NCBI RefSeq assembly: GCF_000264375.1 | Contig: NZ_AJXW01000058.1 | Coordinates: forward strand, 1-56,175 | From: Rhodanobacter thiooxydans LCS2 | Lineage (GTDB): Bacteria; Pseudomonadota; Gammaproteobacteria; Xanthomonadales; Rhodanobacteraceae | Reading direction: 5' to 3' | Length of the DNA: 56,175 nt | In this document: in pieces, positions 27,823 to 36,628 of the stretch | Layout: each line of letters begins with the position of its first letter | How positions within the stretch are numbered: the stretch's first letter is position 1 | The notes under the pieces: model-generated | What the model was told of the DNA's origin: nothing | What the model saw: the letters and a program-made list of their open reading frames with translations, nothing else | Database searches by the model: none | Translations under genes and position numbers: made by a program

Positions 27823-30744
27823 TTAGACATCCAGTGAGCCTTGCGTGTGCAGCTCACCACTCTCATGCGACGTGTTCTCGATCGCGTACCACGCGGTGAC
27901 CAGCTCGTTGTAGTTGCGGGCGTCGTCGGCCCAGCCCTTGCGTTCGCACAGGGTGTAGAGCCAGAAGGCGAGGCGGCGAATGTCGCCGCTGCGTTCGGGC
28001 ATGCGTGCGAGCAGTTTTCCGGCAGCGGATTCGCCGCCCTGGCTCAGGGCGCGGATCAGTTGGTGCAGGGCTTCCCATACCGGGGTGCGGTTGTCTTCGC
28101 GCGGGTCCCAGTCGGCCGGGTAGTCGGCGGGCTTGAGCAGCTTGACCTTGCCGGCCTTCGCTTCCAGCACACCGGCGGCCTGCGCGCCCTCGACGCTGGT
28201 GGCCTTGGCCTGCGCCAGCGTGTTGGCCGTACCGTAGTCGCCGGCCGACCAGCCCACGTCCTGGAACCAGCCGAGGCAGAAGTTGGTGTCGGCGTCGAAG
28301 TTCTCGCCGCCCAGCGTCTCGTCCACCTGTTTGTTGATCAGGGTCAGCGCGCTGTGCACGCTCATCGGCTCGCCGTTCGCTTCCAGCACCGCGGCGTACT
28401 GCGAGTACACCGCCATGCCCGGGCCAATCGCGGCCTGGGCCAGATCCACCGGCGCGATCGGCGAAGCGTTGCCCTCGCCGCCGAGCATCGCTTCCAGCGC
28501 TTCCTTCAGTTCGTCCTTGAGTTCGCGCAAGAAGTCCTTGCGCGAGATGCTGGGTGTGTCGTCGTGGCGCCGACGGCAGACTAGGATAATGCTGGAGGCG
28601 AGGGCATTAGTGCCGCTACCGATCAGGCGATTGCCGAGTTCGGTGCGCATCGGCCAAGTGCCTGTCAATGCGAAGCCGGCGCGGATCACTGCGGCGAGGA
28701 AAGTTTCCCAGCCGGTCGACGCCGTGCCAGCATCCTTGGTTTCGGATTGCTTGAAGGCGTAGTAGATCGTGACAGGGAAAGCACCATGTGCCAGCTCGGC
28801 AATGTTGTGCATTGCTAAAGTCATGCCGTTGAGAAAGAAAGTCTCCGCGCCCTCTTTGCCATCATGTCGATAAGGTGTGGCTACTAGCTCTTCTCCTTTC
28901 GGCACTGCTACCGTCGCAAATAAACTTGGGTACGTCGCTCGCAAACTTCGACGGAGCCAAATATAGAAATAGTCCGATAGATCCGCGTATCCGATGTTGT
29001 CGTAATACGGCGGATCAGTTGAAACCAACTTGTCCGTACTGATCTGCTGACTTGACGCGTCGGCCTGAGAAGCAACTCCAAAAATGTTTGGCCGACAGGC
29101 GTTTATGGCCTTGGCCACGAGTGCAGCGCCACTTACATAGTTTCCTGATGCATCGCCAAGCGGATTCGACTCTGCAAAGTCCCAAGTCATTGGCAATGCT
29201 TGGCGACTGAATGTATTGATGATTCCGCTTTGGGTTGGTGTGGGATCCCAGCGTCCGATTGTCGAACCTCTATCCGCAACTTTATCCAGAGCGAACGCAA
29301 GGAAGATACACACCGCCTCCGCGTACGCCGTCGCGCCGGTGCCACCGGCGTCGAGGCCGCGGGTGTCGCCGGGCATGCCGGTTTGCAGGGCGTCGGTGCG
29401 GATGCGTTCGCGGGCTTCGCCGACGAGGTCGGAGAAGGTAGTTAGGGCGACCAGTTGGCGTGGGGTGAACAGGTCGCCGAACTTGGTCAGGCCGTAGCTC
29501 AGTGTCCAGAAATTGCGCGGGTCATCCGGCAGCGGCGTGTCCGGTCGCCATGTTGGTTGAGCGGACTTGGCAATGGCTTCCATTGCCTCCGTCGGATCGA
29601 GATAGACGCGACTCCGCGCGCCTTCGGCGACGACCGCCATCAGGCGTTCGCCCATGCGTCCGGCAATGCCCTCCGCCTTGATGTAGTCCGGCTCGATCGG
29701 CGTATCCGACATCAGGCATTGGAAATTTGCGCCACGCGAGAGCTTGGTGCCATTTTTCGCCGATGCCGGCGGCTTGCCCTGCCCAGCCGCTGCCGTGCGC
29801 ACCTCAAAGCGATACGTGCTGCCACTGACCACCGGCTTCACCCATGCCTCCTTGCCGGCCTTGGTGGACAGCAGGAAGGTCGAGGCCAACGGCACCTCGA
29901 CGCTGGAATAGGCCGGGTTGGGGCTTCGCACGGTGCGCGCCCACAGCCACGCGATCACGGTGAGCTGCTGCCCGACCAGCGGTTTCAGGTCGGGCCGATC
30001 CTTCGCCATCGTCGCGGTGATCTCGACTTTCGGATACAGATGGCCGATGCGCTGCTGCGCCTGCTCGCGCATCCAGTGGCCGTAGCGGCGCACATCCTCG
30101 GCCAGGCCGCGGGCGCCGGACCAGTCCGCATGCATTTCGCCCTGCTTCTCGCCCGCCGGAATAGGCCCCACCGGTGCGCGGCCAGCGAACTTCGGCGGAA
30201 TCTCGATCATCGCCTTGTTGATCAGCACCGCCACCGGGTTGAGATCCGAGGCATGGCTTTCCAGGCCCAGCCGCTGCGCCTCCAGCGGTATCGCGCCGCC
30301 GCCGGCGAACGGATCGTGGAACGCGGGCAACCGCGCGGGATTGAACAGCTCGGCCGCCTGCGGGTGCCTCTTGTTCATCTCGCAGGTCTCACGCCAGCTC
30401 TTGCGGGTTTCCTCGCGCGCTTCTTCCAGCACCGCCTCGTTGTTGGTGTTCTCCCACTTGACCAGCGCGCGGATGATCTTGAAGAGGCGTTCGCGCTCCA
30501 ACTCCACCCGGTTCTTCCAGTTACGCGTACGCCGGTCGCCTTCGATGTATTCGGACGGGTCGTTGACCATCTGCGCAAACAACACCGCCCGCGCCGCCGC
30601 CAACGGCCGCCGTGCCCACCACAGATGCAAGGTGCTGGGATGGCCATGCCGGATCGACTTCTCGCGCGCCGCGGCGACGTTGATGTCGTCCAGCGGAAGC
30701 GCGACTTCGATGAGTTTCTTGGGGCATTTGATCGGGGTGGTCAC
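27823..30744 (-). CDS. DUF1156 family DNA methyltransferase
   Basis: A 973-residue SAM-dependent amino-methyltransferase (N6-adenine or N4-cytosine). The DUF1156 N-terminus is clear ([20 protein letters not shown], then [19 protein letters not shown]). SAM motif I is [14 protein letters not shown] near residue 144 and catalytic motif IV is [12 protein letters not shown] near residue 576. The GTG at 30744 overlaps the upstream stop by 4 bp (GTGA), indicating coupling, so the longer upstream frame is rejected. It probably marks host DNA so that the helicase and nucleases of the module spare it; this role is inferred. The segment around 28580-29310, including motif IV, is distinctly lower in GC than the rest. 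Confidence 0.9.
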   Translation of the reverse strand: MTTPIKCPKKLIEVALPLDDINVAAAREKSIRHGHPSTLHLWWARRPLAAARAVLFAQMVNDPSEYIEGDRRTRNWKNRVELERERLFKIIRALVKWENTNNEAVLEEAREETRKSWRETCEMNKRHPQAAELFNPARLPAFHDPFAGGGAIPLEAQRLGLESHASDLNPVAVLINKAMIEIPPKFAGRAPVGPIPAGEKQGEMHADWSGARGLAEDVRRYGHWMREQAQQRIGHLYPKVEITATMAKDRPDLKPLVGQQLTVIAWLWARTVRSPNPAYSSVEVPLASTFLLSTKAGKEAWVKPVVSGSTYRFEVRTAAAGQGKPPASAKNGTKLSRGANFQCLMSDTPIEPDYIKAEGIAGRMGERLMAVVAEGARSRVYLDPTEAMEAIAKSAQPTWRPDTPLPDDPRNFWTLSYGLTKFGDLFTPRQLVALTTFSDLVGEARERIRTDALQTGMPGDTRGLDAGGTGATAYAEAVCIFLAFALDKVADRGSTIGRWDPTPTQSGIINTFSRQALPMTWDFAESNPLGDASGNYVSGAALVAKAINACRPNIFGVASQADASSQQISTDKLVSTDPPYYDNIGYADLSDYFYIWLRRSLRATYPSLFATVAVPKGEELVATPYRHDGKEGAETFFLNGMTLAMHNIAELAHGAFPVTIYYAFKQSETKDAGTASTGWETFLAAVIRAGFALTGTWPMRTELGNRLIGSGTNALASSIILVCRRRHDDTPSISRKDFLRELKDELKEALEAMLGGEGNASPIAPVDLAQAAIGPGMAVYSQYAAVLEANGEPMSVHSALTLINKQVDETLGGENFDADTNFCLGWFQDVGWSAGDYGTANTLAQAKATSVEGAQAAGVLEAKAGKVKLLKPADYPADWDPREDNRTPVWEALHQLIRALSQGGESAAGKLLARMPERSGDIRRLAFWLYTLCERKGWADDARNYNELVTAWYAIENTSHESGELHTQGSLDV

Positions 30745-31127
30745 AGCGCTTTGTACCAATCGGTGAAGGCGTCGAGATCGCCAAGGGTGGGGAAGCACCA
30801 GTAGTCGGCCGGGTTACCTTTGTACAAGCGTGCGGCATTGGCTTCCAGGGTAGCGATGCGTGGCTGGTGTTCGGTGTAACGCTTCTTTCGCATGGTCTGG
30901 AACCGGTTGGGTGCGTGTTCCCACACGGCCTCGGTCCACACATAGATGCCGGCGTTGACACGGTTCAGTGCCAGCTGGCGGCCATGGGCCGTGCGAAAGC
31001 AGCGCAAGTAGTGCGCTGCATCGTTGCCGATACGCACCAGCGATTTGTGCAGTCGCTGCTCGGATTGCAGGGCGATCTCGCTAGCGGGGCGAAGGTACTT
31101 GCCGGAATGTGGCTTGCGCAGGGTCAT
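30741..31127 (-). CDS. Small unknown protein of the defence-like module
   Basis: A 128-residue basic protein I cannot place. It starts [20 protein letters not shown] and has a basic helical N-terminal half ([20 protein letters not shown]) and an aromatic C-terminus ([21 protein letters not shown]). No catalytic motif is evident. It lies 7 bp after the NYN nuclease gene and overlaps the methyltransferase start by 4 bp, so it should be made with both. Its size and charge suit an adaptor, inhibitor or nucleic-acid-binding subunit, but this is a guess. Confidence 0.72.
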   Translation of the reverse strand: MTLRKPHSGKYLRPASEIALQSEQRLHKSLVRIGNDAAHYLRCFRTAHGRQLALNRVNAGIYVWTEAVWEHAPNRFQTMRKKRYTEHQPRIATLEANAARLYKGNPADYWCFPTLGDLDAFTDWYKAL

Positions 31128-31134
31128 GCGATGG

Positions 31135-31752
31135 TTATTTCCAATGGGTCGGTCGAGTCAGGACGAAGCCGCCGCGCGTGGCGACCTGGTCAGGCAGTTG
31201 GTTGTTGCGCAACTTGTCTTCGCCGATATTCAGGTAGCCATGGGCGCAACGTTTCAGCTCGGCAGAATGGCGGTTGGGCGGGAACACCACGATCACACGC
31301 TTGCGCGGAAAGCGCTGGCGAATCCGCCTGATCGGCGTGGTCAAATCGCTGTCGCCAGACAGCACCAAGGCCGTGTCAAAGTTGTCATCGAAGGCGTCGC
31401 TGAGCAGCTGGATCGCTATGTTCACGTCGGTCATTTTTTCTTCGTAGTCTGGCCAGGTGGCATGACACTTCCGGCAGGTACGCTGTTTTTCCAGATAGTG
31501 ACCGTACTGGACGCGTGTGCCGCGTTCGACCAGGGCGTCGAGGTAGTCGTTCTGACGCTTGGCATCGGTCAGGTTGTGGCCGTTGCTGCGGATGCGCGCG
31601 GTAAAATAGTGGGTGGCAAGCAGTTGCTGATCGGGTTTCAGCAGGCTTTGCGCCAACGCAGGAAGATCCAGCCAGTAGTATTTACGCCAGCCGCTGGACT
31701 TGAGGCCGAAATAGAGGTTGAAGCCGTCTATATAGATCGCTACACGTTGCAT
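31135..31752 (-). CDS. NYN-domain (PIN-like) nuclease
   Basis: A 205-residue LabA/NYN-family protein. The acidic metal-site motifs are all present: YIDGFNLY (Asp9), KMTDVNIAIQLL (Asp about 109) and LSGDSDLTTPI (Asp about 131 and 133). A CRKC pair (residues about 93-96) precedes the second motif and may bind a metal. NYN domains are usually Mg-dependent ribonucleases. Placed between a helicase and a methyltransferase, it could be the RNA- or DNA-cutting effector of the module. It follows the helicase after 142 bp that contain a possible opposite-strand small RNA, and precedes the small unknown gene by 7 bp. Confidence 0.9.
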   Translation of the reverse strand: MQRVAIYIDGFNLYFGLKSSGWRKYYWLDLPALAQSLLKPDQQLLATHYFTARIRSNGHNLTDAKRQNDYLDALVERGTRVQYGHYLEKQRTCRKCHATWPDYEEKMTDVNIAIQLLSDAFDDNFDTALVLSGDSDLTTPIRRIRQRFPRKRVIVVFPPNRHSAELKRCAHGYLNIGEDKLRNNQLPDQVATRGGFVLTRPTHWK

Positions 31753-31781
31753 GAACGGCTACCCGGAAATGCCCGAAAGTT

Positions 31782-31812
31782 GTTGACAACGGTCAACCGT
31801 GTGCCAATATCT
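31782..31812 (+). promoter_or_regulatory. Possible plus-strand promoter with overlapping operator
   Basis: The -35 box TTGACA (31783-31788) is perfect. Possible -10 boxes are CAATAT (31805-31810, 16-bp spacer) or ATATCT (31807-31812, 18-bp spacer). The inverted repeat GTTGAC-aacg-GTCAAC (31782-31797) covers the -35 box and looks like a repressor site. It reads away from the NYN gene, opposite to all surrounding genes. Confidence 0.45.
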
Positions 31813-31817
31813 GCCAC

Positions 31818-31880
31818 GTATAACCCCGCTGGGGATAGCATCCTCAGCCCGACGCCCGCCTCGCGCGGGCGTCTCTTTTT
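31818..31880 (+). ncRNA. Candidate small RNA inside the defence-like operon
   Basis: Between the helicase and NYN genes a promoter-like element is followed, about 60 bases on, by a strong intrinsic terminator, all on the strand opposite to the operon. The predicted ~60-nt RNA contains a second small hairpin (CCCCGCTGGGG, 31824-31834, and an alternative GCTGGGGATAGC...CCTCAGC pairing) before the terminator stem. No reading frame fits. Could be a regulator, a guide-like or antitoxin RNA, or a by-product of an old insertion. Confidence 0.4.
31851..31879 (+). terminator. Intrinsic terminator on the plus strand
   Basis: GACGCCCGC (31851-31859) pairs with GCGGGCGTC (31865-31873), with a 5-nt loop and TCTTTTTG tail. 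The T-run is on the plus strand only, so it does not stop the minus-strand operon; it implies a plus-strand transcript here. Confidence 0.8.
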
Positions 31881-31894
31881 GTGCGGTCCACAAG

Positions 31895-34800
31895 TCATGG
31901 CAACGCCTTCGCCAGCAAGCTGCTGATGGTGTAGGTGACGGCGGTGACGCCCACTTCGGGTTCCTGCGTAAACGGCTGCTGCACATAGTGCGGGCCGTCC
32001 ACCTGATCGCCATCCACCAGCACGATAGCCAGCCAGAACTTGTTGCCTTGGTTGAGGGCGGTACAGATTTCGTTTCGGGTGACGATGACGGCGTCTTGTC
32101 CTTTGGCTCGGCCCTTGACCTCGATATGCCGCGGCTCGGGCAGCTGGTCGTCAACGATGGGCGGGTAGGCGGTGATATCCCAGCCGCACTTTTCCGCGGA
32201 CACATCCTTGACGAGGTGACCACGCGCTTCTTCCGATGCGGTCACTGCGGCCATGGCGCGGCGTTCGACGGCGGCGCGGGCGGCGGGGTCAATACTGAAG
32301 ACGGGTTTGGCGTCGCCTCGCAGCCACGCCAACAAGCCCGCTGGGATGATCAAGGCGCCGCCAATGATGACCGGGGTGGACGAGACGATATTGCGCATGT
32401 CCTGGAGTTCACGCTCGCGCGTTTGCAGGCGAGCGGCCAGCTCGTCGGCGCGGCGGCGCAGTGACTCGGGTTGCACGCGCGGCTGGCGGCCGGCTTTTAC
32501 TTCCAGGTCGAGCTCGGCAGCGCGGCCGGCAAGGTAGTTGATCTCCTTGGCCAGTCGTTCGCGTACTGCCTGATGGATCTTGTCGATCTGATGTTCGCGG
32601 CGCTGGCGCACTTCGTTGTAGTGGTCGGGCACCACGTGGATGGCGGCATGGTTGAGCGCGCGCGCCTCAAGGCCCGACGCCAGCCAAGGCTGTTTCAGTA
32701 ATGGTGCAAGCAGGTGGGCGTCGGCTGCAGCAAGTGGCTCCATGCCCAGGTGCGGCGCGGCGTCAGCCACCCGCATGTGGCCTTGCTCGTCGGCCAACAC
32801 GAATTGCAGGCGCTGCGAAATGACCCGACTGCTGCTGCCGCTGCCTTCGCGGATGCTGTGCTCCATGATCAGCAGCAGGCCGGGTTGGTCACTTGGGTCG
32901 CTGGGGTCGACGAGTACGGTGCCCTGCTTCAGCGCGGCACGGTGTTCGCCGAGCATCACGTCGATGACCGACGCCATCAGTGGGTGCGCGGGATGCACCA
33001 GGTCGGCCATGGGGCGGCCGTCCATGTGGACCTCTGCCTTGTCGAAGCAGATGCGCTCGTACTTGGTCAGTACCGGCGCGCGCGTTTCGCTGATCTGGCG
33101 GTCACGTTCGCGCAGCACGGCGGGAACATGCGGGATTTCGTAGCGATGCGCTTCGCGACGGCGCAGTTGGCCACCCACGCGCTCGAATGCTTCAACGAAA
33201 AAGCTGCGCAGGAAATAGGGCTGCAGCTTGCGGGCCTGGGCTTTGTCCATCTCCTCCTTGATGGCGAACAACTGGTCCATCGACATGGCGTTGTCGACCA
33301 ACGCATTGCGATCCATGATCGCTTTGAGATGGCTGGTATCGAGGGCACCGTCGATGACCTGGTGCATGCGCGCACGGGTTTCTGGGCTGTCGCCGTAGCG
33401 GATGGCTTCCAATAGCAGGTCTTTCAGCGACTTGTTCTCGAACGCCTCGCCGAGGATGTCGAACACCTGCCCGCCTAGCGCCTTGCGCTCGACTTCGAGC
33501 TTGTCGAACAGCTTCTGGAATACTTCGCCTTCGCGCGTTTCGCTGGCGACCAGGTTCCACAGATGACAAACCTCCTGCTGACCAATGCGATGGATGCGGC
33601 CAAAGCGCTGCTCGATGCGATTGGGGTTCCAGGGCAGGTCGTAATTGACCATGAGGTTGGCTTGTTGCAGGTTCACGCCTTCGCCAGCGGCGTCGGTGGC
33701 CACCAGTACCAGCACATCCTTGTCCTGGCGGAACAGCTCCTGCAACTTGACGCGTTCGTCGCGGTTGGTGCCGCCATGGATGGTGATGACGGCTGACGCA
33801 TTGCCCAGCGTGTCGCTGATGCGCGCCTTGAGGTAGTTCAAGGTGTCGCGATGCTCGGTGAAGATGATCAGCTTGCGGCGGTGGCCGCTGCGATCGCGCA
33901 TCTCCGGCTCGTCGTGCAACAGGTGCGAGAGCTGCGCCCATTTGCTGTCGCTGCGTGAATCGACCACGGCGCGTGCCTGCGCCTCCAATGCCTGCAGGCT
34001 AATGATCTCCGCTTCCAGTTCGGAAATGGTTTCGGCCGCGGTGGCCTGATCCACGACCTGGTCGGCGTAGTTCTCGTAATCCTCCGGGCTGAGCTCGTCT
34101 TCCAGCTCGTCGAGGTTGTCAGGCAGTTCGATGGTCTTGGCGGTGTAGAGCTCCGCCTCTTCGTTGACCCGGCGCCCGCGTGCGACCAGCTTCATTTCTT
34201 CGAGACGGGTTTCCAGGCGGGCGTGACGTCGCCGGAGCGACTGGAAGATCGCTTCCGGGCTGGAGGCCAGACGGCGCTGCAGCTGGGTCAGGGCAAAGCC
34301 GACGGTGCCCTTGCGCTTGCCGCCAAGCCGATCGGCGCGATTCATCTCGTGGCGCACGTAGTCGGTGACTGCCGCATACAGGGCTGCTTCGAGCGGCGAG
34401 AGCTGGTAGTTGGCGGTATAGGCGCGACGCTCCGGGAACAGCGGGGTACCGTCGAACTTGAGCAGCTTCTCCTTCACCATGCGCCGCATCAGGTCGCTGA
34501 CATCGACCTTGTGCGCACCCTCGCGGAATTTGCCGTAGAAGCGATCACCATCCAGCAAGGAGAGAAACAGCTGGAAGTCCTCCTCCTTGCCGTTATGCGG
34601 CGTGGCGGTCATCAGCAGGAAGTGGCGGCACAGGCCGCCCAACTGCTCACCGAGCTCGAAGCGCTGGGTCTTCTTGATGTCGCCGCCGAAGTAGCTGGCC
34701 GAAAGTTTGTGCGCCTCGTCAACGATGATCAGATCCCAATGGGTGTGGGACAGCTTTTCGCGATAGTCGTCGTTGCGAGCTAGCTGATCCAGCCGTACCA

Positions 34801-35404
34801 GCAGTCGATCCTGCTCGGCGAAGTAGTTGCCGCTGGCACAGGCTTCCTGACGCTCACGGCTGAAGGGCTCGAAATCCAGACCAAACTTCTCGCGCAGCTC
34901 ATCCTGCCATTGGCCAATCAGCGACCCCGGCGCAACGATCAGGATGCGGCGGGCGTCCGAGCGCATGACCAGCTCGCGGATCAGCAAGCCGGCCATAATG
35001 GTTTTGCCCGCGCCCGGATCATCCGCCAGCACGAAGCGCAGCGGCTGGCGCGGCAACATGGTTTCGTAGACCGCAGAGATTTGGTGCGGCAGCGGTTCCA
35101 CGTTGGAGGTATGCACCGCCATCATGGGATCGAACAGATGCGCCAGCTTGATGCGCAGTGCCTCGGCCGCCAGCTTGAATTCGGCACCATCCGCGTTGAA
35201 GCCCCAGGGCCGCCCTACCGTGGCTAGGGCAAGCCGGGCTTCATCCGCACGGAACAGCATGCGCTCGGCGGGGATGCCGTCGGCACCCCTGTAGAAGACG
35301 GTGATCGCCTCGTCGCCGATTGGCTGGGTGGCGACGATCGTTACCGGACCCTCCGGGCTGATGCCACTGACGACCGATCCATGGCTGATGTCTTCCAGCT
35401 TCAC
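31895..35404 (-). CDS. SNF2-type helicase with C-terminal DUF3883 nuclease-like domain
   Basis: An 1169-residue superfamily 2 protein, first gene of the module. RecA1: Q-like segment [12 protein letters not shown], Walker [16 protein letters not shown] (residues 128-140), DEAH box in [11 protein letters not shown] (about 231), and [12 protein letters not shown]. RecA2: [20 protein letters not shown] and [16 protein letters not shown] coiled linker ([19 protein letters not shown]) leads to a C-terminal DUF3883-like domain with GWDITAY and [12 protein letters not shown] (about residue 1096), which resembles the D...ExK core of PD-(D/E)xK nucleases. It may translocate on DNA and cut it. The GTG start at 35404 is preceded by AGGGGAAG. 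Confidence 0.92.
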   Translation of the reverse strand: MKLEDISHGSVVSGISPEGPVTIVATQPIGDEAITVFYRGADGIPAERMLFRADEARLALATVGRPWGFNADGAEFKLAAEALRIKLAHLFDPMMAVHTSNVEPLPHQISAVYETMLPRQPLRFVLADDPGAGKTIMAGLLIRELVMRSDARRILIVAPGSLIGQWQDELREKFGLDFEPFSRERQEACASGNYFAEQDRLLVRLDQLARNDDYREKLSHTHWDLIIVDEAHKLSASYFGGDIKKTQRFELGEQLGGLCRHFLLMTATPHNGKEEDFQLFLSLLDGDRFYGKFREGAHKVDVSDLMRRMVKEKLLKFDGTPLFPERRAYTANYQLSPLEAALYAAVTDYVRHEMNRADRLGGKRKGTVGFALTQLQRRLASSPEAIFQSLRRRHARLETRLEEMKLVARGRRVNEEAELYTAKTIELPDNLDELEDELSPEDYENYADQVVDQATAAETISELEAEIISLQALEAQARAVVDSRSDSKWAQLSHLLHDEPEMRDRSGHRRKLIIFTEHRDTLNYLKARISDTLGNASAVITIHGGTNRDERVKLQELFRQDKDVLVLVATDAAGEGVNLQQANLMVNYDLPWNPNRIEQRFGRIHRIGQQEVCHLWNLVASETREGEVFQKLFDKLEVERKALGGQVFDILGEAFENKSLKDLLLEAIRYGDSPETRARMHQVIDGALDTSHLKAIMDRNALVDNAMSMDQLFAIKEEMDKAQARKLQPYFLRSFFVEAFERVGGQLRRREAHRYEIPHVPAVLRERDRQISETRAPVLTKYERICFDKAEVHMDGRPMADLVHPAHPLMASVIDVMLGEHRAALKQGTVLVDPSDPSDQPGLLLIMEHSIREGSGSSSRVISQRLQFVLADEQGHMRVADAAPHLGMEPLAAADAHLLAPLLKQPWLASGLEARALNHAAIHVVPDHYNEVRQRREHQIDKIHQAVRERLAKEINYLAGRAAELDLEVKAGRQPRVQPESLRRRADELAARLQTRERELQDMRNIVSSTPVIIGGALIIPAGLLAWLRGDAKPVFSIDPAARAAVERRAMAAVTASEEARGHLVKDVSAEKCGWDITAYPPIVDDQLPEPRHIEVKGRAKGQDAVIVTRNEICTALNQGNKFWLAIVLVDGDQVDGPHYVQQPFTQEPEVGVTAVTYTISSLLAKALP

Positions 35405-35504
35405 GAGCTTCCCCTGTTCCTTGGTCGTTTTGGCGACGTTGAGCGGCTATGCAACCGTGATGCCTTCTCACCGAGCGAGATCAGGCCAAGCTTACCGCCC
35501 GATC

Positions 35505-35514
35505 GCATATATGC
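35505..35514. promoter_or_regulatory. Palindrome in the divergent helicase/queD region
   Basis: GCATATATGC is a perfect 10-bp palindrome in the middle of the 206-bp gap between the minus-strand helicase and plus-strand queD copy. It may be an operator or an AT-rich promoter part; nothing else is recognisable in this gap apart from the -10 box of queD. Confidence 0.3.
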
Positions 35515-35598
35515 CCATGGTGGTCAGACGGGCATCGTTGACCGTCTTCGCGTGCGTCGACCACAGCGAGGTCATCGAGGGTCATCTCGGCGCGGCTG

Positions 35599-35604
35599 TA
35601 CAAT
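35599..35604 (+). promoter_or_regulatory. -10 box immediately upstream of the island queD
   Basis: TACAAT ends 6 bp before the ATG at 35611, so transcription would start at or next to the A of the ATG and give a leaderless mRNA. No SD is present. A matching -35 is not clear. Confidence 0.4.
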
Positions 35605-35610
35605 GTCGCG

Positions 35611-35970
35611 ATGGATATCTTCAAGGTTTTCACGCTCGAAGCCGCACACCGGCTCCCCAACGTGCCGGAAGGGCACAAGTGCGCGCGCCTGCATGGCCAC
35701 TCCTTCCGAGTTGAGGTGCATCTGGCGGGCGAGCCTGGAGCCGGCACCGGCTGGGTGATGGATTTTGGTGACGTCAAGGTGGCGTTTCAGCCGATCTATG
35801 ACCAGCTCGACCATCACTACCTCAACGACATCGACGGGCTGGACAATCCCACCAGCGAGCGGCTTGCTGTCTGGATCTGGGAACGACTCAAACCGCGGCT
35901 CCCGCTGCTCTCGGAGATCGTGGTGCGCGAGACCTGCACGTCTGGGTGCCGTTACCGGGCCCCCAAGTAG
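35611..35970 (+). CDS. queD: 6-carboxy-tetrahydropterin synthase, island copy
   Basis: A 119-residue zinc enzyme of the 7-deazaguanine (queuosine precursor) pathway that converts dihydroneopterin triphosphate to 6-carboxy-tetrahydropterin. It aligns end to end with E. coli QueD: AAHRL (zinc His), [12 protein letters not shown] (catalytic Cys24, zinc His29 and His31), [13 protein letters not shown] and ETCTSGC. It lies inside the island, between the defence-like module and attR. It is about 70 percent identical by eye to the chromosomal copy just beyond the border, so it is a diverged homologue, not a recent duplicate. Function could be redundant or tied to the island. Confidence 0.93.
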   Translation: MDIFKVFTLEAAHRLPNVPEGHKCARLHGHSFRVEVHLAGEPGAGTGWVMDFGDVKVAFQPIYDQLDHHYLNDIDGLDNPTSERLAVWIWERLKPRLPLLSEIVVRETCTSGCRYRAPK

Positions 35971-36021
35971 TCAGCGTCTTGTGGTGAGCAACGGCGTCTC
36001 GGAGGAGGCAGCCCGCTTCGT

Positions 36022-36045
36022 CTGGGGGTATTTCTGGGGGTATGT
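36022..36045 (+). repeat. Right-end integrase arm-type repeats
   Basis: A tandem pair, CTGGGGGTATTT (36022-36033) and CTGGGGGTATGT (36034-36045), identical in its core to the inverse copy at 18989-18999 near the left end. It lies 52 bp inside the right att core, mirroring the left-end layout. Confidence 0.65.
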
Positions 36046-36096
36046 TTCTTACAATATCGGAGATGTTCAAGCGCTGATAAGGCTTTGCGGCGTCTA

Positions 36097-36119
36097 TTCG
36101 AGTCCACCCATACCACCAA
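36097..36119 (+). other. attR core, near-copy of the tRNA-Met 3' end
   Basis: TTCGAGTCCACCCATA (identical to 18802-18817) then CCACCAA, lacking one G compared with the tRNA. It marks the right island border. The missing base means this copy could not restore the tRNA acceptor stem. Confidence 0.82.
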
Positions 36120-36178
36120 ACGACCAGGTCGTGTGTTCTCCGCCGGTCCATCATCGTCACGACACGCAGGCGTTCGCC

Positions 36179-36541
36179 ATGCATATCTTCAAGGTGTTCC
36201 AGATCGAGGCGGCGCATCGGCTGCCGAACGTGCCGGTCGGGCACAAGTGCGCGCGCCTGCATGGCCATTCGTTCCGGGTCGAGATCCACGTGTCGGGTGA
36301 GCCGGGCTCGCAGACGGGCTGGGTGATGGACTTTGCCGACGTGAAGGCGGCCTTCGCGCCGCTGTTCGACCAGCTCGATCATCACTACCTCAACGAGATC
36401 GAAGGACTTGAGAACCCGACCAGCGAGATGCTGGCGCGCTGGATCTGGCGGCGGCTGCAACCGCGCCTGGCAGGGCTGGACAAAGTGGTGGTGCATGAAA
36501 CCTGCACTTCCGGCGCGAGTTGCAGCCGCGACAGTTTTTGA
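36179..36541 (+). CDS. queD: 6-carboxy-tetrahydropterin synthase, chromosomal copy
   Basis: A 120-residue QueD with the same zinc and catalytic residues as the island copy ([31 protein letters not shown]). The C-terminus differs (GASCSRDSF). The ATG at 36179 lies 60 bp beyond the right att core, so before island insertion this gene would have sat just downstream of tRNA-Met. It is therefore the presumed resident gene for queuosine synthesis. No SD is evident. Confidence 0.94.
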   Translation: MHIFKVFQIEAAHRLPNVPVGHKCARLHGHSFRVEIHVSGEPGSQTGWVMDFADVKAAFAPLFDQLDHHYLNEIEGLENPTSEMLARWIWRRLQPRLAGLDKVVVHETCTSGASCSRDSF

Positions 36542-36628
36542 CGCGTCGCAGTGTTTCATGGATTTGCCATAAACGTGTGTTTGCAAATGAATATTTACTT
36601 ACATCCTTATCCGGCCACCAAAAATATA

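Larger units (their letters stand above)
18802..36119. mobile_element. tRNA-Met-integrated genomic island (about 17.3 kb)
   Basis: The left border is the 3' end of tRNA-Met; the right border is a near-copy of the same 23-24 bp at 36097-36119. A P4-type integrase lies next to the left border, reading inward, and both ends carry CTGGGGGTA repeats of the kind used as integrase arm sites. Contents: integrase, AbiE remnant, small hypotheticals, AlpA-like regulator, HTH protein plus second recombinase, the six-gene minus-strand module and a queD copy. Base composition is uneven inside, while the flanks are uniform high-GC core genes. Confidence 0.88.

Noticed and set aside
30741..30798. Upstream start of the DUF1156 gene at 30798
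   Set aside because: It would add 18 residues with no family match and overlap the small upstream gene by 58 bp; the GTGA overlap at 30744 fits the family N-terminus.
24274..35404. Calling the module DISARM, BREX or Dnd
   Set aside because: I see no drmA, drmB (DUF1998) or drmC (PLD), no pglZ or brxL, and no dndA-E. Only the general methyltransferase/helicase theme is shared.
35611..35970. Island queD as proof of a Dpd 7-deazaguanine DNA modification system
   Set aside because: No dpdA-type transglycosylase, dpdB or other que genes are in the island. The queD copy is explained at least as well by carry-over from the neighbouring resident locus.
36097..36119. A second tRNA-Met gene at the right island border
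   Set aside because: Only the T-loop-to-CCA part is present, one base of the acceptor stem is missing, and no 5' half lies upstream. It is an att core.
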